Part shown: one piece after another, positions 33,738-42,309 of the stretch
How positions within the stretch are numbered: the stretch's first letter is position 1
Layout of the letters: the number at the start of each line of letters is the position of its first letter
Assembly (NCBI RefSeq): GCF_041080655.1
Contig: NZ_CP163525.1
Span: 6,944,001-7,008,000 of the forward strand
Source of the DNA: Streptomyces sp. CG4
GTDB taxonomy: Bacteria > Actinomycetota > Actinomycetes > Streptomycetales > Streptomycetaceae
Direction: 5' to 3'
Length of the DNA stretch: 64,000 nucleotides
The notes under the pieces: generated by a model
What the model saw: the letters and a program-made list of their open reading frames with translations, nothing else
What the model was told of the DNA's origin: nothing
Database searches by the model: none
Made by a program: the position numbers and the translations under genes

Positions 33738-35675
33738 TCACCGGATGGTGATCGTGATGGTCGACCCCTTGGCCGCCTTGTCGCCGCCCTTCACCGACTG
33801 CTGCTTCACGGTGTCGCCGAACAGCCCGAGCAGCCCCCGGTCGTCCTCCACCTTGAAACCGGCGTCCTGCAGCGCCTTGTGGGCGTCGTCGACGCTGTCG
33901 CCGACCACGTCCGGCACCTCGACCATCTCCGGGCCCTTGGACAGCGTCAGCGTCACCGTGTCGCCCTCGGCGGCCTGGCTGCCGTTACCGGGGCTCTGCT
34001 GCGCCACCTTGCCCTTGTCGTAAGGGGAGTTGACCTGCGTGGAGGCGATCTCCACCTTCAGCCCGGCGTCCGTCAGCTGCTGCTTGGCGTCGTTCAGGTC
34101 GGCGCCGGCGACGTTCGGCACAGCGATCGGGCTGCCCTTGCTGACGGTCAGCGCGATCGCCGAACCGGCATGCCGCTTGGTGCCAGGCTGCGGTGTCGTA
34201 CCGATCACCTTGCCCTGGTCGACGTCCTCGCTGAACTCCTGGGTGACCATGCCCGGCTCCAGCCCGTCCGCCTTCAGCCGCGAGCGCGCCTCGGCCAGCG
34301 TGCGGCCCGTCACATCCGGCACGTTCACCGTGTCCGGGCCCAGCGAGATGGTCAGCGTCACCGAGTCATGGTCACGGATCCGGGCGCCGGGGGCCGGATC
34401 GGTGCCGATGACCGTGCCGCGCTTCACGGCGTCGTTGTACTCGCGCTTGACCTGACCGACGTCGAGCCCGGCCGCCCTGAGCCGGTCCCGCGCCTGCGCC
34501 TCGGTCTTCGACAGCAGCGGCGGGACCTTGGTGAACTGGCCGGAGTTGATGTACCAGACCCCGGCGCCCACGCCGAACACCACCAGCACGGCGGCGACGA
34601 TCGTCAGCACCAGGCGCGGAGAGCGCCCGGACCGCCGGGACCGACGCGACGACGGGGCGGGCGGCGCCTGCAGCCGGCTGGTGCGCTGGACGCCGGCCTC
34701 CGCCGGCTCGTCCTCATTGACCGGCAGCGGCCGGGGAACAGTAAGCGACCGCGGGATCACGCTCGTACGGTCCCCGGCGTTGTCGTGCTCCGCGGACAGC
34801 GCCTGCGGTGGCACCGTGTCCAGCTGCTCGGCGCTCAGCGCCTGCCGCGCCTCGCGCACCTGGGCGAGCAGCGCCACGGCGTCCTGCGGGCGGGCGTCCG
34901 GGACGCGCGCGGTCGCCGCCGCGACCAGCTGGTCCAGCGCGTACGGCAGCCCCGGCACCAGCGCCGAGGGCGGCGGCACGTCCTCGTGGATGTGCTTGTA
35001 GAGCACCTGGGCGGGGGAGTCACCGGAGTGCGGCTTGCCGCCGGTCAGCATCTCGTAGAGCACGACACCGCACGCGTACACGTCGACGCGCGGGTCGGCG
35101 GTGCCCAGTTCTATCTGCTCGGGCGCGAGATACGACACGGTGCCGAGGACGGCGCCGGTGGTACTGGTCACGGTGTCGACGGACCTGACCAGTCCGAAGT
35201 CGGCGACCTTGACCCGTCCGTCGTCGCCTATCAGCACGTTCTCGGGCTTCATGTCCCGGTGCACGAACCCGGCCCGGTGCGCGGCGCCGAGCGCGGCGAG
35301 GACGGGCTCAAGGATGTCGAGCGCCGCGCGGGGCTGCAGCGCCCCGCGCTCGCGCAGCACGTCCCGCAGGGTGCACCCGGCGACGTACTCCATCGCCAGG
35401 TACACGTACGACCCGTCGGTGCCCTGGTCGAAGACCTGCACGACATTCGGGTGCGCGAGCCGGGCGACGGACTTCGCCTCCCGGATGAACCGCTCCACGA
35501 AGCTTCCGTCCGCCGCGAGCGTCGGGTGCATCACCTTCAGCGCGAGAACGCGGTCCAGACGGGTGTCCAGGGCCCGGTAGACCGTGGCCATCCCGCCGAC
35601 CGCGATCCGCGCGTCGACGCGATAACGGCCGTCGAGCACCTGCCCGACGAGGGGGTCCTGAAGGGTCGTATCCAC
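33738..35675 (-). CDS. PASTA-domain Ser/Thr protein kinase (PknL/PkaF-like)
   Basis: A 645-residue membrane kinase. The kinase domain (1-270) has the nucleotide loop VGGMATVY, catalytic Lys in LALKVMH, HRDMKPEN and DFG, APEQ. A basic juxtamembrane linker, one TM helix (LVLTIVAAVLVVFGVGAGVW, about 360) and four extracellular PASTA repeats follow; PASTA domains bind muropeptide/peptidoglycan. In M. tuberculosis PknL occupies this locus and phosphorylates Rv2175c, whose homolog is at 40114. The GTG at 35675 is chosen because TAGACT (minus strand 35688-35683) lies seven bases before it. Confidence 0.94.
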   Translation of the reverse strand: MDTTLQDPLVGQVLDGRYRVDARIAVGGMATVYRALDTRLDRVLALKVMHPTLAADGSFVERFIREAKSVARLAHPNVVQVFDQGTDGSYVYLAMEYVAGCTLRDVLRERGALQPRAALDILEPVLAALGAAHRAGFVHRDMKPENVLIGDDGRVKVADFGLVRSVDTVTSTTGAVLGTVSYLAPEQIELGTADPRVDVYACGVVLYEMLTGGKPHSGDSPAQVLYKHIHEDVPPPSALVPGLPYALDQLVAAATARVPDARPQDAVALLAQVREARQALSAEQLDTVPPQALSAEHDNAGDRTSVIPRSLTVPRPLPVNEDEPAEAGVQRTSRLQAPPAPSSRRSRRSGRSPRLVLTIVAAVLVVFGVGAGVWYINSGQFTKVPPLLSKTEAQARDRLRAAGLDVGQVKREYNDAVKRGTVIGTDPAPGARIRDHDSVTLTISLGPDTVNVPDVTGRTLAEARSRLKADGLEPGMVTQEFSEDVDQGKVIGTTPQPGTKRHAGSAIALTVSKGSPIAVPNVAGADLNDAKQQLTDAGLKVEIASTQVNSPYDKGKVAQQSPGNGSQAAEGDTVTLTLSKGPEMVEVPDVVGDSVDDAHKALQDAGFKVEDDRGLLGLFGDTVKQQSVKGGDKAAKGSTITITIR

Positions 35676-36016
35676 GCAGGGGAGTCTACGAGGACCAACA
35701 ACCGCTCCCCTCGCCGAGACCGCTTTCCCCACCCCACTGAAGCCGACCTGTAACGCTTCCCACCCCCCACGACCACCGCCCCCTCCACGCCCCACGGCAG
35801 CCACGCCCCCCACGCCCCGAGCCCGGCAGCCGCGCCTCGTGCCTGCTGATCCCCCCATGGCCCGCGCCGGCTCCCCCCGACCCGCGGCAGCTGCTACTGC
35901 TCCCCCCGACCCGCAGCCGCCGATGGCGAGGACGTCCCACGGGAGAGTCCGGCCTTTCAGCCGACAGTCATGGGCGGTGCGTGGGTGGGAGAGTGGTGGG
36001 CTGCTGCGGCGCTGCG
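35676..36016. other. gene-free C-rich gap
   Basis: 341 bp between the kinase start and the thiG end, strongly C-rich on the plus strand. It contains the kinase -10 box (35683-35688) and two spaced copies of GCTCCCCCCGACCCGC (35870-35885 and 35899-35914). No ORF with a ribosome site or clear terminator is seen. Confidence 0.5.
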
Positions 36017-36811
36017 TCAGAACGCGGGTCGCTCGGGATCCAGCACGGCCAAGCCCTCCGCAGGAGACGACGCCTCGGCGAAGTGCCTGCGCGGAATCCG
36101 CCCGGCCAGCCGAGCCAACCGGCCCCCCTCCACCGCATGCCTCATGGCGGCAGCCATGCGTTCCGGCTCCTGTGCCCGCGTCACCGCCGAGGCAAGCATC
36201 ACCCCGGCACACCCCAGCTCCATCGCCAGAGCGACGTCGGACGCCGTACCGGCCCCCGCGTCCAGAATCACCGGCACCCCCGCCCGCTCGACGATCAGCT
36301 GGAAATTGTGCGGGTTGCGAATCCCGAGCCCGGACCCGATCGGCGACCCGAGCGGCATCACCGCCGCACACCCGGCGTCCTCCAGCTTCCGCGCCAGCAC
36401 CGGATCGTCATTGGTGTACGGCAGCACCGTGAACCCGTCGTCGACCAGCGTCTCCGCCGCCTCCAGCAGCTCCACCGGATCCGGCAGCAGCGTCCGCTCG
36501 TCGGCGATGACCTCCAGCTTGATCAGATCCGTACCGAGCGCCTCCCGCGCCAGCCGCGCGGTCAGCACGGCCTCGCCCGCGGTGAAACACCCCGCCGTGT
36601 TCGGCAGCACCCGGATGCCCAGCCGCTCCAGCACCGACAGCACCGATCCGTGCACGGACGGGTCCACCCGCCGCATCGCGACCGTCGTCAGCTCCGTACC
36701 GGAGGCGACCAGCGCCCGCTCCAGCACGTCCAGGCTGGGCGCACCGCCCGTACCCATGATCAGCCGCGAGGAGTACGCCGTACCCCCGAGGACGAAGGAA
36801 TCGTCGGCCAT
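36017..36811 (-). CDS. thiG: thiazole synthase
   Basis: A 264-residue TIM-barrel enzyme that builds thiazole phosphate from dehydroglycine, deoxyxylulose-5-phosphate and ThiS thiocarboxylate. FVLGGTAYSSRLIMGTGG at the N-terminus, the Schiff-base lysine in DLIKLEVI, PLGSPIGSGLGIRN and VILDAGAGTASDVALAMELG are characteristic. It is the last gene of thiO-thiS-thiG, three bases after thiS. Confidence 0.96.
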   Translation of the reverse strand: MADDSFVLGGTAYSSRLIMGTGGAPSLDVLERALVASGTELTTVAMRRVDPSVHGSVLSVLERLGIRVLPNTAGCFTAGEAVLTARLAREALGTDLIKLEVIADERTLLPDPVELLEAAETLVDDGFTVLPYTNDDPVLARKLEDAGCAAVMPLGSPIGSGLGIRNPHNFQLIVERAGVPVILDAGAGTASDVALAMELGCAGVMLASAVTRAQEPERMAAAMRHAVEGGRLARLAGRIPRRHFAEASSPAEGLAVLDPERPAF

Positions 36812-36814
36812 GAC

Positions 36815-37033
36815 TCAGCCCCCCTGGACCGCGGTGAGGATCTCCACGCGATCGCCCTCGCTCAGCGTCGTGCCCGCCCACTGCGCACGCGGCACGACGG
36901 TCTCGTTGACGGCCGCGGCCACCCCGGAGGGCGCGGCGACCAGGGACCGTACGACGGCGTCGAGCGAGGTGCCCGAGGAGACCTCCCGACGCTCGCCGTT
37001 GACGGAGATGGAAAACGTCACGGAGATGCTCAT
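36815..37033 (-). CDS. thiS: sulfur carrier protein ThiS
   Basis: A 72-residue ubiquitin-fold sulfur carrier ending in the GlyGly (TAVQGG) that is adenylated and thiocarboxylated to supply sulfur to ThiG. SVNGERREV and LSEGDRVEILTAVQGG match the family. The start overlaps the thiO stop by four bases (37030-37033). Confidence 0.95.
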   Translation of the reverse strand: MSISVTFSISVNGERREVSSGTSLDAVVRSLVAAPSGVAAAVNETVVPRAQWAGTTLSEGDRVEILTAVQGG

Positions 37034-38199
37034 GCGGACTGCTCCAGGAGTACGGCGCCGAAGCGCTGCGGAGTGAACGGGCGTGCCTCGTCCGGCAGTT
37101 GACCACTCGCCAGCACCTCGGCCAGCACATCCCCGGTGACCGGCGTCAGCAGCACCCCGTTGCGGAAGTGCCCGGTGGCCAGCAGCAGCCCCGCCAGCCC
37201 GGTCGGGCCGAGCAGCGGCGCGTTGTCGGGGGAGCCGGGGCGCAGTCCGGCCCGGGTCTCGGTGAGCGGCAGCTCGGTGATGCCCGGCACCAGCTCATGG
37301 GCGTCGCGCAGCAGCTCGTACACGCCACCGGCGGTGACGGTCGTGTCCCAGCCCAGCTCCTCGCTGGTCGCGCCGACGACCAGTTCACCGTTCTCGCGGG
37401 GCACCAGATAGACCTGGCTGCCACGGACCACGGCCCGTACCGTACGGCTGAGGAACGGCGCGTGCCGGCGCGGCACCGTCAGCCGCAGCACCTGTCCCTT
37501 GACCGGCCGCACCGGCGGCAGCACGGCCTCCGGCACGCCCGTGAGCCGTCCGCTCAGGGAGCCGGCCGCGAGCACCACCTGCCCGGCGCGCAGCTCGGTA
37601 CCGTCCCGCGTGCAGACCCCGGCGGCCCGGTCCCGTACGACGTCCAGCCGCTCGGCCCAGCAGCGGTGGAACGTGACGCCGGCCCGCTCGCACGCGGCCA
37701 CCAGGGCCGTCGCCAGCCGCCGCGGGTCGATCTGATGGTCGCCGTCCACCCGCAGCCCGCCGCGCACCCCGGGCGCCAGCATCGGCTCCAGGCGGCGGCA
37801 CTCCCGCCCGGACTGCCACTCCGACTCCAGGCCGCAGCGCCGCTGCAGCGCGTGCAGCTCGCGCAGATGGGCCCGGTCGTCGGCGTCGAGCGCGACCTGG
37901 AGGGTGCCACAGCGGCGATAGCCCAGGTCGTGGCCGGTCAGCTCGGTCAGCTCGGCCGCGAAGTCCGGGTAGCGGCGCGCCGATTCGAGATTGAGGGCGA
38001 GCAGGGTCTCCTCGCCGTAGTGCAGTTCGGTGACCGCGGCCAGCATCCCGGCCGCGACCCGCGCGGCCCCGCCACCGGGCTCGGGGTCCACGACGGCCGT
38101 GGTGAGCCCGCGCTGCGCCGCGCGCCAGGCCGTGACCAGGCCGATGATTCCGCCCCCGATGACGAGGACGTCGGACGTATCGGACGTACGTGACGACAT
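37030..38199 (-). CDS. thiO: glycine oxidase ThiO
   Basis: A 389-residue FAD-dependent D-amino acid oxidase-family enzyme that converts glycine to dehydroglycine for thiazole formation. The dinucleotide fold VLVIGGGIIGLVTAWRAAQRG is at residues 11-31; HQIDPRRLATALVAAC, VKGQVLRL, YLVPRENGELVVGATSEELG and GHFRNGVLLTPVTG are conserved. ATG 38199 lies just after a TPP riboswitch whose 3' strand includes the ribosome site AGGGAGG. Confidence 0.95.
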   Translation of the reverse strand: MSSRTSDTSDVLVIGGGIIGLVTAWRAAQRGLTTAVVDPEPGGGAARVAAGMLAAVTELHYGEETLLALNLESARRYPDFAAELTELTGHDLGYRRCGTLQVALDADDRAHLRELHALQRRCGLESEWQSGRECRRLEPMLAPGVRGGLRVDGDHQIDPRRLATALVAACERAGVTFHRCWAERLDVVRDRAAGVCTRDGTELRAGQVVLAAGSLSGRLTGVPEAVLPPVRPVKGQVLRLTVPRRHAPFLSRTVRAVVRGSQVYLVPRENGELVVGATSEELGWDTTVTAGGVYELLRDAHELVPGITELPLTETRAGLRPGSPDNAPLLGPTGLAGLLLATGHFRNGVLLTPVTGDVLAEVLASGQLPDEARPFTPQRFGAVLLEQSA

Positions 38200-38210
38200 G
38201 GGCGTCCAGC

Positions 38211-38302
38211 CCCTCCCTTCGCCGGCATGACCCGGATCAGGTTCGTACGGTCGGAGGCCGCCAGCCTCCCTCTCAGCCCGGTGCGTCCGGGCTCCCGCGA
38301 GT
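38211..38302 (-). ncRNA. TPP riboswitch (THI element)
   Basis: Reading the minus strand, the conserved THI-box parts occur in order: GGGAGCCCGG, CGGGCTGAGAGGGA, the variable P3 arm, GAACCTGATCCGGGTCATGC, and CGAAGGGAGG. The last element overlaps the thiO Shine-Dalgarno, so thiamine pyrophosphate binding should shut off translation of thiOSG. A TAGGGT hexamer on the minus strand just upstream (near 38334) could be the -10. Confidence 0.93.
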
Positions 38303-38361
38303 GCTTGTACGGTGGCCACCCTAGCCCGCCGTGCTCGTCACCCGTAAGGGAGCCCCTGCCC

Positions 38362-38712
38362 ATGCCCCGGTCGCTCGACGGCCTGACCTTCGCCCCCGTG
38401 GCGGACCAGGCTCCAGGTCAGGTGGGTACCCGCACCCGCTTCGCGTACCACGAGAAGGACGGCGAGATCTGGGCCGAGTACGCGGGCGGCGATGTCGTAC
38501 GCGGCCATCTGGTCGGCACCCGCGAGGGGGACCGGCTGGACTTCCGGTACGTCCAGCTGCGGACCGACGGGACGACCGCTTCCGGGCACTGCGTGTCCAC
38601 GGTCGTCCAGCTGCCGGACGGGCGGGTGCGGCTGGAGGAGACCTGGGAGTGGGAGTCCCGGACGGGTGCCGGCACGAGCGTTGTGGAACAGGTCACCGAG
38701 CACGCCCGCTGA
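38362..38712 (+). CDS. conserved hypothetical beta-strand-rich protein
   Basis: A 116-residue protein of alternating hydrophilic and hydrophobic strands (EIWAEYAGGDVVRGHLVGT, LDFRYVQLRTDG, HCVSTVVQLPDGRVRLEETWEWES) that looks like a small lipocalin-like barrel. I do not recognise the family and no catalytic motif is visible. AAGGGAG (38346-38352) precedes the ATG. It is divergent from the thiamine operon and 32 bp before the oxidoreductase. Confidence 0.72.
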   Translation: MPRSLDGLTFAPVADQAPGQVGTRTRFAYHEKDGEIWAEYAGGDVVRGHLVGTREGDRLDFRYVQLRTDGTTASGHCVSTVVQLPDGRVRLEETWEWESRTGAGTSVVEQVTEHAR

Positions 38713-38744
38713 CTGACGCGTTGTCACGTGTCTATGGTGATCGG

Positions 38745-39980
38745 GTGAGCGAGCAGACAGCGCAACGGGGCACGTCGGAGGGGCGACGCGTGGTCGTCGT
38801 CGGCGCGGGCATGGCCGGGGTGCAGACCGCGGTCGCCCTGCGGGAACAGGGTTTCAGGGGGCCGGTCACCGTGCTCGGCGCGGAGCCGCACCAGCCGTAC
38901 GACCGGCCGCCGCTGTCGAAGGCCGTGCTGCTCGGCAAGGCCGAGGGCTCCGCCTTCGACGTGGACTTCGAGACGCTCGGCGTCGAACTGCGGCTCGGCT
39001 GCGAGGTGCTGGGCCTGCGCCCCGCCGCGCACGAACTGGACACCGAGACGGGCCCGGTGCCGTACGACGTCCTGGTCCTGGCCACCGGCGCCGAACCGGT
39101 CACCCTGCCCGGCACCGAGGGCGTGCCCGGCGTGCATCTGCTGCGCACCCTGGACGACGCCGAACGGCTGCGGCCGGTGCTGACCGAGCAGCACGACATC
39201 GTGGTCGTCGGGGCCGGCTGGATCGGTGCCGAGTTCGCCACGGCCGCCCGCGAGGCCGGCTGTGCGGTGACCGTCGTGGAGGCCGCCGACCGGCCGCTGG
39301 CCGGCGCCCTGCCCGCCGAGGTCGCGGCCCCCATGGCCGCCTGGTACGCCGACGCCGGCGCCGAACTGCGCACCCACGCGCGCGTGGATCACATCGAGCC
39401 CGGCGCGGTGATCCTCGCCGACGGCACCCGGCTGCCCGCGGACGCCGTCGTCGTCGGCATCGGCGCCCGCCCCGCCACCGCCTGGCTGGCCGGCTCCGGC
39501 ATCGCGCTCGGCCCGCACGGTGACGTCCTCGCCGACGCCCACCTGCGCACCTCCGTCGAGGACGTCTACGCCGTCGGCGACTGCGCCTCCTTCCCCTCCG
39601 CCCGCTACGGCGAACGCCTGCTGGTCCACCACTGGGACAACGCCCTGCAGGGCCCGCGCACGGTCGCCGCGAACATCCTCGGCGAGACCCCCGCGGCCTA
39701 CGACCCGGTGCCGTACTTCTGGTCCGAGCAGTTCGGCCGCTTCGTCCAGTACGCCGGTCACCACGCCGCGGCGGACCACATGGTCTGGCGCGGCGACCCG
39801 ACGGGCCCGTCCTGGTCGGTGTGCTGGCTCCGCGAAGATCGCCTGGTGGCCCTACTGGCAGTGGGCCGCCCGCGTGATCTCGCCCAGGGCCGGCGGCTGA
39901 TCGAAGCGGGCCGCGTGATGGACCGGGAGGCGATGTCCGACCCGGCCCGCCCCTTGAAGGACGCGACGGCAGCTGCCTAG
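38745..39980 (+). CDS. FAD-dependent NAD(P)H:ferredoxin reductase-type oxidoreductase
   Basis: A 411-residue protein with two dinucleotide-binding folds, VVVVGAGMAGVQTAVALREQG (FAD) and IVVVGAGWIGAEFATAAREAG (NAD), the linker VLATGAEPVTLPG, and YAVGDCASFP that closes on the flavin; a C-terminal reductase_C domain carries YFWSEQFGRFVQYAG. The family supplies electrons to ferredoxins for oxygenases or P450s; no partner is adjacent. TATGGT (38733-38738) is six bases before the GTG, suggesting a leaderless message. The stop TAG is part of an intergenic repeat. Confidence 0.92.
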   Translation: MSEQTAQRGTSEGRRVVVVGAGMAGVQTAVALREQGFRGPVTVLGAEPHQPYDRPPLSKAVLLGKAEGSAFDVDFETLGVELRLGCEVLGLRPAAHELDTETGPVPYDVLVLATGAEPVTLPGTEGVPGVHLLRTLDDAERLRPVLTEQHDIVVVGAGWIGAEFATAAREAGCAVTVVEAADRPLAGALPAEVAAPMAAWYADAGAELRTHARVDHIEPGAVILADGTRLPADAVVVGIGARPATAWLAGSGIALGPHGDVLADAHLRTSVEDVYAVGDCASFPSARYGERLLVHHWDNALQGPRTVAANILGETPAAYDPVPYFWSEQFGRFVQYAGHHAAADHMVWRGDPTGPSWSVCWLREDRLVALLAVGRPRDLAQGRRLIEAGRVMDREAMSDPARPLKDATAAA

Positions 39981-40013
39981 GGGCGCGGGGCTGTATCGAT
40001 ATGCGGCTCCGCC
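39979..40013 (+). repeat. short intergenic repeat, copy 2
   Basis: Matches 786-820 at 33 of 35 positions. Its first two bases overlap the stop codon of the oxidoreductase. It is followed by GCGGCTCCGC, itself a small hairpin. Position right after a gene suggests a terminator-like role or a dispersed repeat family. Confidence 0.7.
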
Positions 40014-40113
40014 GCGTGGGCGCGACCAGCCACGACGGCGCATCACCCGACGGACGACACCACCCGGCACCACTCATCGCGGCCACCCCGGCGGAGCGCC
40101 TACGCTAGGTCGC

Positions 40114-40479
40114 GTGACCGAGATTGACGCAAAGATCGATGCTCTCGTCCCCGCCTGGCTCACCCTCCCCGACATCGCAGAGATGCTCGACGTCGAGGTG
40201 ACGCGTGTGCGGCAGCTGGTCAAGGAGGGCCAGCTCATCGCCGTACGCCGCGGTGAGAACCGCGCGCTGCACGTCCCCGCCGCCTTCATCGACGGGGACA
40301 AGGTCGTCAAGGGCCTGACCGGCACCCTGACGCTCCTGCGGGACGACGGCTTCACGGACGAAGAGATGCTCGAGTGGCTCTTCACCCCCGACCCGACCCT
40401 GCCCGGCACCCCCGCGCAGGCCCTGAGCGAGAATCGCGGCACGGAGGTGAAGCGCCGCGCCCAGGCGCTCGCCGTCTGA
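40114..40479 (+). CDS. Rv2175c-type winged-helix DNA-binding protein
   Basis: A 121-residue protein with an N-terminal winged helix-turn-helix (LTLPDIAEMLDVEVTRVRQLVKEGQLIAVRRG) and a C-terminal FDDGFTDEEMLEWLF-like helical domain, matching actinobacterial Rv2175c. In M. tuberculosis this DNA-binding protein is phosphorylated near its N-terminus by PknL, which abolishes DNA binding. The PknL-like kinase is 4.4 kb away here. Thr2 or another N-terminal Thr is a candidate phosphosite. TACGCT (40101-40106) lies seven bases before the GTG. Confidence 0.9.
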   Translation: MTEIDAKIDALVPAWLTLPDIAEMLDVEVTRVRQLVKEGQLIAVRRGENRALHVPAAFIDGDKVVKGLTGTLTLLRDDGFTDEEMLEWLFTPDPTLPGTPAQALSENRGTEVKRRAQALAV

Positions 40480-40572
40480 GCGACCCGTACCACGAGGGGT
40501 GGCGTGCGGGCCGTCGCTGCCCGTACGCCACCCGCCCAATCCGTCAGGGACACCGACCGGGGGGACCTACGT

Positions 40573-41220
40573 ATGTCCGACACCGCACGCACCGCGCTCG
40601 CCGACGCGCATCTGTACCTGTGCACGGATGCGCGCACCCGTCAGGGTGACCTTCCCGAGTTCCTGGACGCGGTCCTGGCCGGCGGTGTCGACATCGTGCA
40701 GCTGCGCGACAAGGGCATGGAGGCCGCCGAGGAGCTGGCGCACCTGGAGGTCTTCGCGGACGCCTGCGCCCGGCACGGCAAGCTCCTCGCGGTGAACGAC
40801 CGCGCGGACGTCGCCCACGCCGCCCGCGCCGACGTGCTGCACCTCGGCCAGGGCGATCTGCCGGTCCCCGCGGCCCGCGCCCTCCTCGGTGACGAGGTGC
40901 TGATCGGCCGCTCCACGCACGCCGAGTCCGAGGCCGCCGCGGCCGCCGTGCAGGACGGCGTGGACTACTTCTGCACCGGCCCCTGCTGGCCCACCCCCAC
41001 CAAGCCCGGCCGGCACGCCCCGGGCCTCGACCTGGTCCGGTACACGGCCGGCCTCGGCACCGACCGCCCCTGGTTCGCGATCGGCGGCATCGACCTCGCC
41101 CGCCTCGACGAGGTGCTGGACGCGGGCGCCCGCCGGGTGGTCGTCGTCCGCGCGATCACCGAGGCCGACGACCCGGGAGCCGCCGCGGCCGAGTTCGCCA
41201 AGCGGCTGCGGCAGGCCTGA
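40573..41220 (+). CDS. thiE: thiamine-phosphate synthase
   Basis: A 215-residue TIM-barrel enzyme joining HMP-pyrophosphate and thiazole phosphate into thiamine phosphate. YLCTDAR, VDIVQLRDKGMEAAEEL, LLAVNDRADVAHAARADVLHLGQGDLP, IGRSTHAESEAAAA and WFAIGGID are the family motifs. A GGGGGA ribosome site precedes the ATG. It lies on the opposite strand from thiOSG and shows no riboswitch of its own in the 93-bp upstream gap. Confidence 0.95.
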   Translation: MSDTARTALADAHLYLCTDARTRQGDLPEFLDAVLAGGVDIVQLRDKGMEAAEELAHLEVFADACARHGKLLAVNDRADVAHAARADVLHLGQGDLPVPAARALLGDEVLIGRSTHAESEAAAAAVQDGVDYFCTGPCWPTPTKPGRHAPGLDLVRYTAGLGTDRPWFAIGGIDLARLDEVLDAGARRVVVVRAITEADDPGAAAAEFAKRLRQA

Positions 41221-41294
41221 CGGGAGGCCGGTCCGGCGAAGTGTCCAAGGAGTGGACAGTAAGTCGACAATCCGGGCAAATTATCGGCATCCGG

Positions 41295-41323
41295 TTGGGT
41301 GACCGCCCACCCGTGGCTAACCT
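41295..41323 (+). promoter_or_regulatory. predicted metF promoter
   Basis: TTGGGT (41295-41300) and TAACCT (41318-41323), spacer 17 bp. The -10 ends six bases before the ATG, so the transcript would start at or next to the start codon. Confidence 0.6.
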
Positions 41324-41329
41324 GCCCGT

Positions 41330-42253
41330 ATGGCCCTCGGAACCCCATCCACCAGGACTGATCGCGCACGCACCGTGCGCGACATCCTCGCCAGCGGCAA
41401 GACCACGTACTCGTTCGAGTTCTCGGCGCCGAAGACCCCCAAGGGCGAGCGGAACCTGTGGAGCGCGCTCCGGCGGGTCGAGGCGGTCGCGCCCGACTTC
41501 GTCTCCGTGACCTACGGCGCCGGCGGTTCCACCCGCGCCGGCACGGTCAAGGAGACCCAGCAGATCGTCGCCGACACCACGCTCACCCCGGTCGCCCACC
41601 TCACCGCGGTCGACCACTCCATCGCCGAACTGCGCAACATCATCGGCCAGTACGCGGACGCCGGGATCCGCAACATGCTCGCCGTGCGCGGCGACCCGCC
41701 CGGCGACCCCATGGGCGACTGGGTCCCGCACCCGCGGGGCCTCACTTACGCCGCCGAGCTCGTCCGGCTCATCAAGGAGTCGGGCGACTTCTGCGTGGGC
41801 GTCGCCGCGTTCCCCGAGATGCACCCCCGTTCCGCGGACTGGGACACCGACGTGTCCCACTTCGTGGACAAGTGCCGTGCGGGCGCCGACTACGCCATCA
41901 CACAGATGTTCTTCCAGCCGGAGTCGTATCTCCGGCTGCGCGACCGCGTGGCCGCCGCCGGCTGCGGCACCCCGGTGATCCCCGAGGTGCTGCCTGTCAC
42001 CAGCGTGAAGATGCTGGAACGGTTGCCCAAACTCAGCAATGCCGTCTTCCCGGACGCTCTGAAAGAGCGGATCCTCACAGCGAAGGACGATCCGGCGGCG
42101 GTACGCTCCATCGGTATCGAGTTCGCCACGGAGTTCTGCGCTCGGTTGCTCGCCGAGGGGGTGCCCGGACTGCACTTCATCACACTGAACAACTCCACGG
42201 CGACCCTGGAAATCTACGAGAACCTGGGCCTGCACCACCCCCCGCAGGCCTAG
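41330..42253 (+). CDS. metF: methylenetetrahydrofolate reductase
   Basis: A 307-residue flavoprotein reducing 5,10-methylene-THF to 5-methyl-THF for methionine synthesis. YSFEFSAPKTPKGERNLW, FVSVTYGAGGSTR, HLTAVDHSIAEL, NMLAVRGDPPGDP, FCVGVAAFPEMHPRS, GADYAITQMFFQPE and GLHFITLNNSTATLEIYENL mark the MetF barrel. Length is normal. Lies next to thiE in the conserved actinobacterial order. Confidence 0.96.
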   Translation: MALGTPSTRTDRARTVRDILASGKTTYSFEFSAPKTPKGERNLWSALRRVEAVAPDFVSVTYGAGGSTRAGTVKETQQIVADTTLTPVAHLTAVDHSIAELRNIIGQYADAGIRNMLAVRGDPPGDPMGDWVPHPRGLTYAAELVRLIKESGDFCVGVAAFPEMHPRSADWDTDVSHFVDKCRAGADYAITQMFFQPESYLRLRDRVAAAGCGTPVIPEVLPVTSVKMLERLPKLSNAVFPDALKERILTAKDDPAAVRSIGIEFATEFCARLLAEGVPGLHFITLNNSTATLEIYENLGLHHPPQA

Positions 42254-42309
42254 ACCCGCCGCACCGCGATACGACACACTGCGTAGCGGTTACTGGGAGA
42301 GGGGCGTAC

